From CBDEGK01 sp965237855 (lineage in GTDB: Bacteria; Pseudomonadota; Gammaproteobacteria; Pseudomonadales; Halieaceae), in assembly GCA_965237855.1 (NCBI GenBank), contig CBDEGK010000005.1, positions 62,001 to 126,000 of the forward strand: a stretch of DNA of 64,000 bases, written 5' to 3'. Position numbers and translations under genes: made by a program. Under the pieces are notes generated by a model. That model was not told the DNA's origin and did no database searches. It saw only the letters and a list, made by a program, of their open reading frames with translations. This document shows, piece after piece, positions 1-8,680 of the stretch. Numbering within the stretch: the first letter of the stretch is position 1; each line of letters begins with the position of its first letter.

Positions 1-2
1 TG

Positions 3-896
3 ACGGCCACGGGTAGGCCCAAGGACAGTACCAGCTTGCGCGATGTCAGCATGGTAAACCCGGCTGAGCCCAGCCCGCTGGCGTTGTATACCCGGATTTT
101 TGGGCCGGGCTTTTCCGATCCCAACGCCGCCGAATTTGTGCCCGATCCGCAGGTGCTGGTACGCAGGAGCGCCTTGTCGGTGGTGAGTGAAGATCGCAAA
201 CGCCTCGAGAGACAACTGGGCGCCAGCGATCGCGCCCGCCTGGATCAGTACTTCACCTCGCTGCGCCAGCTTGAGCAGCAACTTAATCTGCAATTACAGC
301 AGCCGGCGCCTTTGGAGGCTTGCAGTATTCCAGTGGCACCACAGGATGGCCCCACTGACCTGATAATTGAAAATGTAATGGCGAATCATGCCCTCATGAG
401 TCAGACCCTGGCACTGGCATTGGCCTGTGATCAAACCCGGGTTTTTAATATGACCTTTTCCAACCGGGCATCGGGGCTGCGCACGGCGGGTAGCACAGAT
501 ACCCACCACACGCTCACCCATGAAGAGCCCCGCGATGTGGCGTTAGGCTACCAACCCCGGGCGACATTTTTTGTGCAGAAGGGTATGCAAGCCTGGGCTC
601 AATTTGTCAGTACCCTCGACGCCGTGCCTGAAGGTGATGGCACCTTGTTGGACAACTGCCTGGTCATGGCCCACTCGGAAACCTCGGAAGCCAACTCTCA
701 CAGTGTCGTGGGGCTGCCGTTCATGCTGGCCGGCACCGCCGGCGGGCGCATGAAAACCGGCTTACACCTGAGCGGCGTCGGTGACTCCACCAGCCGTGTC
801 GGTCTGACCGTGCAACAGCTGATGGGACTGAATATCGGTGCCTGGGGTACTGACCAGAATGCCACCGACCGTTCCATTACGGAGATTATGGCGTAA
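3..896 (+). CDS. DUF1552 family protein, 5' end outside window
   Basis: The frame is open to the left edge, so the true start lies upstream and about 298 residues are visible. The central segment DRKRLERQLGASDRARLDQY followed by a Leu/Gln-rich helix, and the C-terminal MAHSETSEANSHSVVGLPF region, are typical of DUF1552 proteins, which are secreted proteins of unknown function. From family knowledge, DUF1552 genes usually follow genes for large DUF1592/1588/1587 cytochrome-like proteins in marine gammaproteobacteria and planctomycetes; that partner would lie left of this window. It is followed after 15 bp by a lipoprotein gene, then a HiPIP and a membrane protein, apparently one operon. The family call is firm; the function is not known. 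Confidence 0.8.
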   Translation, partial: TATGRPKDSTSLRDVSMVNPAEPSPLALYTRIFGPGFSDPNAAEFVPDPQVLVRRSALSVVSEDRKRLERQLGASDRARLDQYFTSLRQLEQQLNLQLQQPAPLEACSIPVAPQDGPTDLIIENVMANHALMSQTLALALACDQTRVFNMTFSNRASGLRTAGSTDTHHTLTHEEPRDVALGYQPRATFFVQKGMQAWAQFVSTLDAVPEGDGTLLDNCLVMAHSETSEANSHSVVGLPFMLAGTAGGRMKTGLHLSGVGDSTSRVGLTVQQLMGLNIGAWGTDQNATDRSITEIMA

Positions 897-911
897 GCCA
901 AGCGGAGAATA

Positions 912-2051
912 ATGATGACTAAGCGAACTGTCTCGATCCTCCTGATACTGTTTCTTGCTGCCTGCGGAGAAGATTCTGCTACCGTGGCACCCACTGAGGC
1001 GGTGATCGCCGCTGCAGCCGGGGGTGAGGTGCGCGGCTTTGTCTTCAGTCACTGGGCCTACGACATTCCCCGGGATGACCCCGGCGAATGTCCCGACGGC
1101 TACAACATCACCGATGAGGATTTCTTTTCCGACGAGTACGCGGAGGTGCGCGAGGAGGTCAAGCGTCGATACGAATCCGGTGATCGCGAGGGCGCCATGG
1201 AATTACTGCCCGAGGATGCCTGTAAAGATCCGATGGCCATGCCTGATCCCGGGCACATCTACTTTGAGGGCAACGCATCGGTGGCCGGTTTGGACCTCGA
1301 TGGCGAACACTCCGAAGCAGCCGGCGGTGGCCAGTGTGCTCACAACGATTTTATCGGCCCCAATGGTGAGTTGGGCATCGACAACCAGCACTGGCGCCTG
1401 ATGGGCTGCGTGAAGGGTTTTCGCCCCGACGGCCTGTTTGATCGCCTCTTCTCCGGCAATAGCTCGATCATGGAAAATGGCTATGCCACCTTGCTGGAAA
1501 TGAAACTGGTGGAGGGGACTGCCGAGGCCGGCAAGGTCGAGGTGCGTCTGTTTACCAGCGCCGGCCCCGTTTCCATGGACGCCAATGGCCAGGTGGTGCG
1601 CGATATGAGTCAGATGGTGCACGAAGATCTCATCTACCACACTGCCACCTTCGCCGGTGAAATCAAAGATGGCATTTTCAATGCCGGCCCAGTAGACGCC
1701 AAGCTGCGCTTCAAAGTGCAGGCACTGGATAACCACTACGAGTTCAAGGACTTGCGCATCCGCGCCGAGATGCTGGCGGACGGCAGCATGAAGGGCATCA
1801 TTGCCGCCTACTGGGATATCGAGAACATGTTTGATTTCCTGACCGAGGTTTACATCGGTCCCATCCACCTGGGCCGCGCCGCCGCCAATAATATTGGCTA
1901 CCAGTGTTCCGGTGTGTATAACGCCTTGCCCAAGGTCGCCGATGGGCATCCGGACTCGGAAACCGGCAAGTGCACGTCGATGTCCACGGTCATCCAGTTT
2001 GCCGCCGTACCCGCATTTGTTATTCAGCCGCAGCAGGTCGCCGGTCGGTGA
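912..2051 (+). CDS. Hypothetical lipoprotein (379 aa)
   Basis: I do not recognise this protein. It starts with a lipoprotein signal peptide: basic MMTKR, a hydrophobic stretch and the lipobox LAAC near residues 15-18, so it is probably anchored in an outer or inner membrane leaflet facing the periplasm. The mature part is acidic and contains several Cys residues (for example DPGECPDGYN, DACKDP, GGGQCAHND, RLMGCVKG, GYQCSG and GKCTSMS), which could form disulphides in the periplasm. ATG at 912 has a CGGAG ribosome site six bases upstream; the second Met is equally usable. It lies in an operon between a DUF1552 gene and a HiPIP gene, and its stop overlaps the HiPIP start as GTGA, so the two are probably translationally coupled. 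Confidence 0.7.
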   Translation: MMTKRTVSILLILFLAACGEDSATVAPTEAVIAAAAGGEVRGFVFSHWAYDIPRDDPGECPDGYNITDEDFFSDEYAEVREEVKRRYESGDREGAMELLPEDACKDPMAMPDPGHIYFEGNASVAGLDLDGEHSEAAGGGQCAHNDFIGPNGELGIDNQHWRLMGCVKGFRPDGLFDRLFSGNSSIMENGYATLLEMKLVEGTAEAGKVEVRLFTSAGPVSMDANGQVVRDMSQMVHEDLIYHTATFAGEIKDGIFNAGPVDAKLRFKVQALDNHYEFKDLRIRAEMLADGSMKGIIAAYWDIENMFDFLTEVYIGPIHLGRAAANNIGYQCSGVYNALPKVADGHPDSETGKCTSMSTVIQFAAVPAFVIQPQQVAGR

Positions 2052-2347
2052 GTGGCGCGCGTGCTATCACGCGTCGCCAAACGCTTACCTTGCTGACACT
2101 GCCATTGGTCGTGGGTTGCGAGGGATCGGGCAAGGCCTGTATTGATCCCGAGTTTCTGGGTGCCGGTGAACGCCAGTTGCGCGCAACCCTGACCTACGTG
2201 GAAGTCGGGGATAATTCTGCTCAACAGTGTGGCAGCTGCCAGTTTTTTCGACATGACAATGGTGCCTGTGGCGAGTGCGAAATTCTCGATGGGCCGGTGA
2301 GTGTCAACGGCTACTGCAGCTCATGGGCTGAGGCTCGGCCCGCGTGA
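2048..2347 (+). CDS. Tat-type high-potential iron-sulfur protein (HiPIP)
   Basis: About 99 residues. The mature part has the HiPIP cysteine pattern: QQCGSCQFF, then GACGECEI, then GYCSSWAE at the C-terminus, which would ligate one [4Fe-4S] cluster. The N-terminus has a twin-arginine motif TRRQTLTLL followed by a hydrophobic core and LVVGC, so it is probably exported folded and may be lipidated at that Cys. HiPIPs carry electrons in the periplasm between the bc1 complex or other donors and terminal acceptors. I chose the GTG at 2048 because it overlaps the preceding stop (GTGA) and puts the Tat motif near the N-terminus; an upstream in-frame start at 1970 would give an implausible leader. The downstream membrane protein start also overlaps this stop (GTGA). 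Confidence 0.85.
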   Translation: MSGARAITRRQTLTLLTLPLVVGCEGSGKACIDPEFLGAGERQLRATLTYVEVGDNSAQQCGSCQFFRHDNGACGECEILDGPVSVNGYCSSWAEARPA

Positions 2348-2832
2348 TCGAGCTGATGCAGGAACCGGCCTACCTCCACCTGTTGTTGAATCATATCCCG
2401 GTGATTGGATTGGGCATGTCGCTGCTGGTGTTGCTGTTTGGCCTCGCGCTCAGGCAACGGCTGGTGCTGTATTTTGGCCTGGTCTTAACCGCGGTTACCG
2501 CTGGTATTGCTTTGCCAGTAACCCTGGCGGGCGATGCCGCCTACCCGGAAATTTTCGATGGGCTGGGAGAGGAGAGTCGTGACTGGCTAGATTATCACGC
2601 TCACCTGGCAGAGCAATGGCTGCCATTGATTTACGGCACTGCGGTGCTGGCGGTTTGTGTCATGCTGGCTGGGTTATATCGCAGCGCCTGGTTGTATCCC
2701 GGCGCGCTGCTGGTTAGTTTGCTCTCACTGGGCAGCGTAACCGGTGCGGTGTTGATTTCCGAGGCCGGTGGCAAGGTTAAGCACCCGGAGTTTCGCTGGC
2801 GGGATGCACCGGTGATTCCAAGATCGGACTAA
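2344..2832 (+). CDS. Four-helix membrane protein (DUF2231-like), possible redox partner
   Basis: 162 residues with four clear hydrophobic segments (roughly 12-32, 38-58, 95-115, 118-138). The N-terminus LHLLLNHIPVIG resembles the His-Ile-Pro motif that opens helix 1 in DUF2231-type membrane proteins; a further YHAHLAEQ lies between helices 2 and 3, so several histidines are placed near membrane faces. Whether it binds haem is inference. GTG at 2344 overlaps the HiPIP stop as GTGA, so these two are probably co-translated, which suggests a role with the HiPIP in electron transfer or in anchoring it. It ends 22 bp before a convergent sulfotransferase gene. Confidence 0.6.
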   Translation: MIELMQEPAYLHLLLNHIPVIGLGMSLLVLLFGLALRQRLVLYFGLVLTAVTAGIALPVTLAGDAAYPEIFDGLGEESRDWLDYHAHLAEQWLPLIYGTAVLAVCVMLAGLYRSAWLYPGALLVSLLSLGSVTGAVLISEAGGKVKHPEFRWRDAPVIPRSD

Positions 2833-2854
2833 TTTGCGTTAAGCAAAGACGAAG

Positions 2855-3766
2855 CTATTCAATTCGCCCGCCTGTTTCCAGCCACTCCCGGCAATCGTCA
2901 CTCAGTGCTCGCTGGCAGGCGTCGTCGTACTGGGCTAACTCAGTATCGCTTAGCACTTCCTTCCAGCGGCCGTTGGTGCCCTTGTTCATAAAGGTCTGGG
3001 CGCCGCCGTTCCAGAATATGCCACCGCCGGGAACATAATCATCGGCCTTTGATTTCATGGTCTTAAATGAAACGGCCTCGACTATGTTGCTCCAGGCATT
3101 TTCCGGCACCTCGATTTCCAGGTAGTCGGCGATAAAGCGCAGTTCGTTTTCTGTATCGCCCAGCAAGTCGTTGTAATGTATGAGCTGAACATTGGGCAGA
3201 TGGCGCTGATCCCACCAGCCTTGCACATTGGACAAGTGCGACCAGTAAGGCCAGCCGCCCACCTCGTTCTCAAACCAACTGTCCTGCACCCATGTTTGCC
3301 AGAAGTCATGAATATCTTCCGGCGCCCGGGGGAACTCATCCCCGACGCGACCGGCCAGATGGTTCATCAGGAAATAGATGTCATCGGCCATGTTGCGGTA
3401 GTGATTCCACAGGGACATGAATACATCGCGGCCATCGCGGGTCACATAGAGGTACTTGACGTTTTCCTCGTAGCGCATGCCATCGAAAGGTAAGTGGGTC
3501 TTGAGAAAGCGGCGGTGTTTTTGCGCCTTGATGTCGTTGAGAAAAACTTCCAGAGGAATAACACGCATGTCGATCCACGGTGACATCATTGCCGGGGGTG
3601 CCGGGAAGTTGCCATCGGGAAACAGCATGTGGGCGATGATGGCCTGGGCCCAGGTGGTTCCCGCCTTGTAGGAGGTGCCTATGATGATGTCGTCATCCCT
3701 GGGTTCATAGTAATCCCAGCGGGTGCTGTCAAAGTGATGGCATTGGTAGATGCGCTTGCTGGTCAT
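2855..3766 (-). CDS. Sulfotransferase family protein
   Basis: About 303 residues. The PAPS-binding 5'-phosphosulfate loop is visible as TSYKAGTTW near residue 30, the 3'-phosphate motif as YVTRDGRDVFMSLWNH in the middle, and a C-terminal MNKGTNGRWKEVLS corresponding to the RKGxxGDWK motif of cytosolic sulfotransferases. It should transfer a sulfuryl group from PAPS to a hydroxyl on a small molecule; the acceptor is unknown. I chose the internal ATG at 3766 because it overlaps the stop of the upstream membrane protein (ATGA), whereas the longer frame starts inside that gene. The catalytic His is likely within KTHLPFDG. Translational coupling to the membrane protein suggests the two work together. 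Confidence 0.85.
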   Translation of the reverse strand: MTSKRIYQCHHFDSTRWDYYEPRDDDIIIGTSYKAGTTWAQAIIAHMLFPDGNFPAPPAMMSPWIDMRVIPLEVFLNDIKAQKHRRFLKTHLPFDGMRYEENVKYLYVTRDGRDVFMSLWNHYRNMADDIYFLMNHLAGRVGDEFPRAPEDIHDFWQTWVQDSWFENEVGGWPYWSHLSNVQGWWDQRHLPNVQLIHYNDLLGDTENELRFIADYLEIEVPENAWSNIVEAVSFKTMKSKADDYVPGGGIFWNGGAQTFMNKGTNGRWKEVLSDTELAQYDDACQRALSDDCREWLETGGRIE

Positions 3767-4251
3767 GATTTCTCCAGGGAGATATTGAGGGGCAGCCAAA
3801 ATGAGAGTAGAAATCCGATGATGCCCTGAACCAGTGAGAGTAGCAGGGCGGTGCCAAACAGGAACTGGGAGGGCTCAACGATGGCGGAATAAAGCATGGT
3901 CAGGGTAGCCAACACAGACACAAATTGTGCTGTACGCAGATTATAGCGGGATTGTGGTGGGTGTCCCCGTTTGAGAAGATGATAGTCAATGCCAATGGCC
4001 ACCGACGTTTGGACCGCTAATACAATGCCGCCAAAATAACTCAGAATACGCCAGAGCTCGGTCCCCTCCAGATAGGAGAGATCCAGCAATAGTACCAGCA
4101 GGCAGAGCACGAACACTGTGACCCCCGGCAACACTGTCGACCAGGCTCGATAGGCGCCGCGCGGTCCGGTGGACCCCATCAGCATGGCGTGCACAGCGCC
4201 GAAGCCTGCAAAGGTGATTGAGCACTCAGCGAGAATTTCAAAAAAGCCCAT
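3763..4251 (-). CDS. Hypothetical four-helix membrane protein
   Basis: 162 residues. Four hydrophobic segments can be seen, roughly at 8-28, 42-62, 68-88 and 112-150 (the last may be two helices). The N-terminal segment ECSITFAGFGAVHAML is glycine-rich. I do not recognise a domain of known function. The gene overlaps the sulfotransferase start by the sequence ATGA, so the pair forms an operon transcribed leftwards, divergent from the DUF3604 gene. A job in moving or anchoring a sulfated product would be speculation. Confidence 0.6.
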   Translation of the reverse strand: MGFFEILAECSITFAGFGAVHAMLMGSTGPRGAYRAWSTVLPGVTVFVLCLLVLLLDLSYLEGTELWRILSYFGGIVLAVQTSVAIGIDYHLLKRGHPPQSRYNLRTAQFVSVLATLTMLYSAIVEPSQFLFGTALLLSLVQGIIGFLLSFWLPLNISLEKS

Positions 4252-4354
4252 ACTGCCTTCCTCTTCTTATTCTTGGGGCCAGCGGTAATTACTGTACTAC
4301 TATAGCCGCAGAGTTTAGTGTCTGCATTGTTGCCGGGAGATCAGGAAAGGCCAG

Positions 4355-6172
4355 ATGTCTATTCACAGACTTGCTTACACTGTGCTTGTTCTAATGACAC
4401 CACTGCAGTCGTTGGCGGGCGACACGCAGCTGTTGTGGGGTGACACCCATGTGCATACCTATTACTCCCCCGATTCGTACCTGAACGGCAACGCGGGACC
4501 CGATACCGCCTACCGGTTTGCCCGGGGCTTGCCCGTCATTCACCCATCGACCCGCACCCGGGTACAAATTGAAACGCCGCTGGATTTCCTGGTGGTGGCT
4601 GACCACGCCGAGAGTATGGGTGTATTCCGACAGGTGATAGAGCAGGGGGTGCCGGGCGATGGCCTGGGCCTGATTGAGAAAACCCAGGCCTGGTTTATTG
4701 CCAGGGTATTGCGCTACCTGCTGAGCCGACCCGACGGCATCACCTTATTGCTGGAGTACGCCACCGAAGAAACCGCCGACGTGGTCGAGGCCGCCAAGGT
4801 GACACCCAGTCTACCGATTGCCAATACTCGCCTGATGGAGCGCAATGCCTGGCTGGAAAGCATCGTTGCTGCCGATGCCAACAATCTGCCTGGTGAGTTC
4901 ACCGCGTTGATTGGTTGGGAGTGGAGTTCTATCCCGGCGGGCTCAAATTTACACCGGGTACTGTTTACGCCGGAAGATGCCACTGTGGCGATAAACTTCC
5001 AGCCCTTCTCATCTTCCATGAGTAATTACCCGGAAGACCTGTGGCACTGGCTGGATAAAACCTCGGCCGAGACCGGTGCTGACTTTATCTCGATTCCACA
5101 CAATTCGAATATTTCCCGCGGTTATATGTTCCCCGCACAGAACCGATTGCGTGGCACGCCTATCGACGATGAGTGGATCAATCTGCGCGCCCGCTGGGAG
5201 AGCGTGGTGGAAGCGACACAGGTAAAGGGCGATTCTGAAACCGATCCCTCGGTGTCTCCCGACGATCCCTTCGCCGATTTCGAATCCTTCCCCCATTATC
5301 TGAAACCCAGCGCTCCGGCCTTCGATCCCGGCCCCGGTGATTTTGTGCGTTCCGCACTGCGCACCGGCCTGGCGCTGGAACAGCAGCTGGGCAGTAATCC
5401 CTACAAGTTCGGCCTGATTGGCTCGACCGATTCCCACACCGGCCTGGCCACCGCCGAGGAGGGCAACTTCTGGGGCAAGATGGCCAGTGATTCCCTGCCG
5501 GAAGACAAGGCAGATTCCAGTGGCCACATCGATAAGCTGGGCTGGACCATGTCGGCCTCGGGGCTGGCCGCAGTGTGGGCCGAGGACAATAGCCGCCAGT
5601 CGATCTTTGACGCCTTCAGGCGCCGGGAGGTGTATGCCACCACCGGCCCCCGTATTGCCGTGCGGGTATACGCGGGTACGGATATTTCGATGGCGAGTAC
5701 CAGCGGTGTGCCGATGGGGGGCGAGTTGGTGGAGTTGGAAGTCGCACCCTCCTTCCTGATTCAGGCGGCGAAAGATCCGAAAAGTGCCAACCTGGATCGT
5801 GTGCAAATGATAAAGGGCTGGCTGCAGGGAGAGGAGACTCACGAACGGGTTTACGATGTCGTGTGGTCAGATGATCGACAGGCCGATGCAGCGGGCAATA
5901 TTCCGGCGATACCCAATACGGTGGATGCCACGACAGGACATTATTCCTCCGCCTATGGTGCCGCAACGCTGGCGGCGGTATGGATCGACCCAAACTTTGA
6001 TCCCGCGCAAGCCGCGTTTTACTATGTGCGGGTGTTGGAGGTGCCGACGCCGCGGCATTCAACCCTGGATGCCATCGCCCTCGGGGTTGATGTGAAACAG
6101 ACCGGGCAGGCAGTTTCCATCCAGGAGCGCGCCTACACCTCCCCAATTTACTATTCACCGACAGAGCCTTGA
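4355..6172 (+). CDS. DUF3604 protein, secreted PHP-like metal hydrolase
   Basis: 605 residues with a Sec signal peptide (hydrophobic LAYTVLVLMTPLQSLAG, cleavage near residue 22). It carries PHP-type metal-binding signatures in order: WGDTHVHTYYSPDS near residue 30, FLVVADHAES near 77, SIPHNSNISR near 245, and GSTDSHTGLA near 350. These are characteristic of DUF3604, a large exported family related to PHP phosphoesterases whose substrates are not settled. The downstream gene begins 3 bp after its stop and encodes a probable Fe(II)/2OG oxygenase, followed by a CvfB-like protein. The role is probably hydrolysis of an ester or phosphoester in the periplasm. Confidence 0.85.
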   Translation: MSIHRLAYTVLVLMTPLQSLAGDTQLLWGDTHVHTYYSPDSYLNGNAGPDTAYRFARGLPVIHPSTRTRVQIETPLDFLVVADHAESMGVFRQVIEQGVPGDGLGLIEKTQAWFIARVLRYLLSRPDGITLLLEYATEETADVVEAAKVTPSLPIANTRLMERNAWLESIVAADANNLPGEFTALIGWEWSSIPAGSNLHRVLFTPEDATVAINFQPFSSSMSNYPEDLWHWLDKTSAETGADFISIPHNSNISRGYMFPAQNRLRGTPIDDEWINLRARWESVVEATQVKGDSETDPSVSPDDPFADFESFPHYLKPSAPAFDPGPGDFVRSALRTGLALEQQLGSNPYKFGLIGSTDSHTGLATAEEGNFWGKMASDSLPEDKADSSGHIDKLGWTMSASGLAAVWAEDNSRQSIFDAFRRREVYATTGPRIAVRVYAGTDISMASTSGVPMGGELVELEVAPSFLIQAAKDPKSANLDRVQMIKGWLQGEETHERVYDVVWSDDRQADAAGNIPAIPNTVDATTGHYSSAYGAATLAAVWIDPNFDPAQAAFYYVRVLEVPTPRHSTLDAIALGVDVKQTGQAVSIQERAYTSPIYYSPTEP

Positions 6173-6175
6173 AGT

Positions 6176-7129
6176 ATGAAGTACGCTAAAGCGCCGCTGC
6201 TATTGGAGCAGGTCTTTGATAATCCCCAGGCCGTGGTTGAATTACTGGAACGACATGCGCCTTATACGCCGCTGGGGGGGTGGTATCTTCCAGACCTGGA
6301 TCCCGATGAACCGGTCAACGCCCTGTGGTTCCAGCATGACTGGGTGCATGCCGACTACCAGGCCGAGGGTTCAGAGCTGTTTCTGCAGCACCAGCCGTAT
6401 TTTGAATCTGCCCGGCAGTTTTACGACGCGGAAGTTGTTGTGCCCCACTCTGTTTACTTGAACATGATGGCGGCCCTGCCCAAGGCTGGCCCCGCTCACA
6501 TCGACATTCCCAAGTATCGAGGGCGGGAGCGGGCCAATACGCCGATGTGGTTGCTGCGGATGATGCTCTGGTCAGAGTTATTCGAGCGCTGGGAGATCGT
6601 GCAGGCCACGGCCATCTGGTGGTTGAGCGACGTGGAAGAGGGCGGCCTGGCCTATTGGCCAGACGGTCCCGATCAGCCCCCCAGTCGCCATGTTGGCAAT
6701 ATGGCGAATACCGCGCTGGTGGGTGATAACCACAAGATGTTTCACCAGGTGGAAGCCGTCGGGCCCTTCGACCGCGGTATGCCGTTAGTTGGCTCGCGAG
6801 CTGAATTGGCGCCAACCGGGCAGGGTGATTGGGCGGTAATGGACTGCGGTAAGGAGGTCTATCGAGCGCCACTTTCCGATTACCGCGTCAGTGTATTGTG
6901 GAAGGCAGACATGTATACCACTGAGTCGGAACGACAACGGCAGCGGGACGACATCTTGTCCATGGCAGATGTTGCGGCGGTGTTTAACGAAGACCTGGCC
7001 CGGCGCGGTGAGTCGGTTCGATTGGATCTCGAGCAGTTGGACAATCCTGAGTTACAGGCCGCCATGGGGTTGATTTACCCCGAGGCGCGCCCGCTGGGCG
7101 CCAAGCCATCTATCTTCGAAGGCTACTGA
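6176..7129 (+). CDS. Putative Fe(II)/2-oxoglutarate-type oxygenase
   Basis: 317 residues, no signal peptide. I do not recognise the exact family. A facial-triad-like arrangement is visible: AGPAHIDIPKYRG supplies an H-x-D pair near residue 106, DNHKMFHQVEAVGPF supplies a distal His near residue 188, and an Arg in SDYRVSVLWKAD near residue 236 could bind the co-substrate carboxylate. This spacing fits a double-stranded beta-helix oxygenase. Trp-rich segments (IVQATAIWWLSD, FQHDWVHAD) lie between them. It is translated almost directly after the DUF3604 gene (3 bp) and 16 bp before the CvfB-like gene. Alternatives are a cupin of another class; a structure prediction would decide. Confidence 0.5.
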   Translation: MKYAKAPLLLEQVFDNPQAVVELLERHAPYTPLGGWYLPDLDPDEPVNALWFQHDWVHADYQAEGSELFLQHQPYFESARQFYDAEVVVPHSVYLNMMAALPKAGPAHIDIPKYRGRERANTPMWLLRMMLWSELFERWEIVQATAIWWLSDVEEGGLAYWPDGPDQPPSRHVGNMANTALVGDNHKMFHQVEAVGPFDRGMPLVGSRAELAPTGQGDWAVMDCGKEVYRAPLSDYRVSVLWKADMYTTESERQRQRDDILSMADVAAVFNEDLARRGESVRLDLEQLDNPELQAAMGLIYPEARPLGAKPSIFEGY

Positions 7130-7145
7130 CGGTGGGCGTCGCAAT

Positions 7146-7979
7146 ATGATGATCAGGGTTGGTCAGACACATGAATTAGCCGTGGCGAATATCGTCGACT
7201 TTGGCGTTTATCTGGACGCCGAAAACCTCGGTGACGTGTTGTTGCCCAAGCGGTTTGTGCCGGAGGGGCTGGCAGTCGGAGATCGTGTTTCAGTGTTCCT
7301 GTACTTTGATACAGAGGATCGACTGATTGCCACCACCCAGCAACCGAAAGCCAAGGTGGGTGAGTATGCCTACTTGCAGGTGACGGATACCGGCGGCTTT
7401 GGTGCCTTCCTCGACTGGGGGCTGGACAAGGACGTGCTGGTTCCTTTTGCCGAACAGCACCGGCCCCTGCAGACGGGCCATTCCTACCTGGTTTATCTCT
7501 ACATCAACCAGGCCGACGGCCGCATTGTGGCGTCATCAAAAATTGATCGCTTTGTGCAGGAACAAGCGGAACAAAGCTTTAAGCCCCGCCAGGCGGTTGA
7601 TTTGATAGTCGCCAACAGCACCGACCTGGGTTACAAGGCCATCATTAACCACAGCCACTGGGGTGTTCTGTACAAGGATGAGGTTTTTCAGCGGCTGAGT
7701 TTTGGCCAATCGATCAAAGGTTTTATTAAAAACGTGCGGTCCGACGGGAAGATTGATTTGACCCTGCAGGGGGGGCAGGAAACGCGCGATAAAAATAGCC
7801 AGGCGATTCTGGACCACTTAGAGCAGCAGGGCTTTGCGGCGGTGCACGATAAATCCGACCCCGAACTGATTTCGCGTTTGTTCGGCATGAGCAAGAAATC
7901 GTTTAAGAAGGCCATTGGCGGATTGTATAAGGCGCGCCTTATTACAATTGAAAAAGATGGAATCCGCTTAGTCAGGTAG
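7146..7979 (+). CDS. cvfB: CvfB-like S1-domain RNA-binding protein
   Basis: 277 residues. The architecture matches CvfB/YitL: repeated S1-like OB-folds (residues about 3-60, 66-130 and 145-215, with GFGAFLDWGL and KAIINHSHWGVLYKDE as strand motifs) followed by a C-terminal winged helix (SKKSFKKAIGGLYKARLITI). Members bind RNA; the gram-positive homologue affects virulence gene expression, but the molecular role is poorly defined. Starts at 7146 or at the adjacent ATG at 7149. Its last 12 bases overlap the 3' end of the convergent DUF899 gene. Confidence 0.85.
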   Translation: MMIRVGQTHELAVANIVDFGVYLDAENLGDVLLPKRFVPEGLAVGDRVSVFLYFDTEDRLIATTQQPKAKVGEYAYLQVTDTGGFGAFLDWGLDKDVLVPFAEQHRPLQTGHSYLVYLYINQADGRIVASSKIDRFVQEQAEQSFKPRQAVDLIVANSTDLGYKAIINHSHWGVLYKDEVFQRLSFGQSIKGFIKNVRSDGKIDLTLQGGQETRDKNSQAILDHLEQQGFAAVHDKSDPELISRLFGMSKKSFKKAIGGLYKARLITIEKDGIRLVR

Positions 7980-8564
7980 CCTGGCCCCGCCGTCATCCAT
8001 CTGCTGGGGCCGCTGCCAGTAACTGTACTGCGGGTGCCATTCCTCTTCACCCATCCCCGCCAGCGCCAGCAGGTTCCACATAGAGCAGAACATGTCACCC
8101 GGGCCAAACTGACCGTCGTTGCTGCGGTAGATTTTGTCATCGCGCAATTCATAGCACACAACGCCCGGTGTATTGCCCTGGCCCTCGGCCACGCTTTGTT
8201 CTGTTATGTAGGCCTCACCACCATGCGACGCCATACGAAATCGCCACTGTCTGGCGTTGGCCAGCTGGCGCTGCACCACGGGACTATCTTTGGACAACAT
8301 CACTACCGACATCGTGGATTCCAGGTGTGGCAGGAACGCGTTGATGCCGTCGGCCCACAAGGTGCAAAAGCGGCAGGCCTGGCCCATGTTGTGGATGGCC
8401 AGCAGCTTGTCTTTGCCCGCGAACAACTGCTTTAGTGATACCTGGCCTTCCAGTGTGTCGAAGGTGTAATCACTGACTTCCACGCCACTTGCTTCGCGTT
8501 GCAAGGCGTGCAACTGCAGCGTCAATGTGTAGATTTTCATTTGAAGCTCTTTGATATCGCTCAT
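7968..8564 (-). CDS. DUF899 thioredoxin-like protein
   Basis: About 198 residues. An N-terminal coiled segment (LQMKIYTLTLQLHALQREAS) is followed by a thioredoxin-like domain with GQACRFCTLWADGIN, giving a CRFC (CxxC) motif near residue 64, then VVMLSKDSP and a C-terminal LALAGMG/EEEWHPQY segment. This is the DUF899 pattern. The precise substrate is unknown; it is probably a cytoplasmic redox protein. I chose ATG at 8564; an in-frame TTG at 8579 would add five residues. Convergent 12-bp overlap with the CvfB-like gene. Confidence 0.8.
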   Translation of the reverse strand: MSDIKELQMKIYTLTLQLHALQREASGVEVSDYTFDTLEGQVSLKQLFAGKDKLLAIHNMGQACRFCTLWADGINAFLPHLESTMSVVMLSKDSPVVQRQLANARQWRFRMASHGGEAYITEQSVAEGQGNTPGVVCYELRDDKIYRSNDGQFGPGDMFCSMWNLLALAGMGEEEWHPQYSYWQRPQQMDDGGARLPD

Positions 8565-8618
8565 TTCAGCCACCGCCAAAGACTAAGTACCTGAACAAGT
8601 GTAGACCGCCTGGTGGTT

Positions 8619-8648
8619 TTGATAATTTTTACCGGCCAAATGTATACT
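8619..8648 (+). promoter_or_regulatory. Predicted sigma70 promoter of CPBP protease gene
   Basis: TTGATA at 8619-8624 and TATACT at 8643-8648 are separated by 18 bp, close to the sigma70 consensus. Transcription would start near 8655, leaving a very short 5' leader before the candidate starts at 8666 (GTG), 8681 and 8693 (ATG). Confidence 0.55.
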
Positions 8649-8680
8649 CGGGTCTCGCGTTCACCGTGTCCGTTTTAACA

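Noticed and set aside
1203..1949. 248-codon open frame antisense to the lipoprotein gene
   Set aside because: Low-complexity His/Gly/Val-rich translation typical of the reverse strand of a GC-rich gene; no domain, no ribosome site.
2833..2854. TTTGC-GTTAA-GCAAA hairpin as a bidirectional terminator between convergent genes
   Set aside because: A 5-bp AT-rich stem without T-runs on either side is too weak to call.
5009..5842. 277-codon frame antisense to the DUF3604 gene
   Set aside because: It mirrors a well-supported coding frame and its product shows no recognisable motif.
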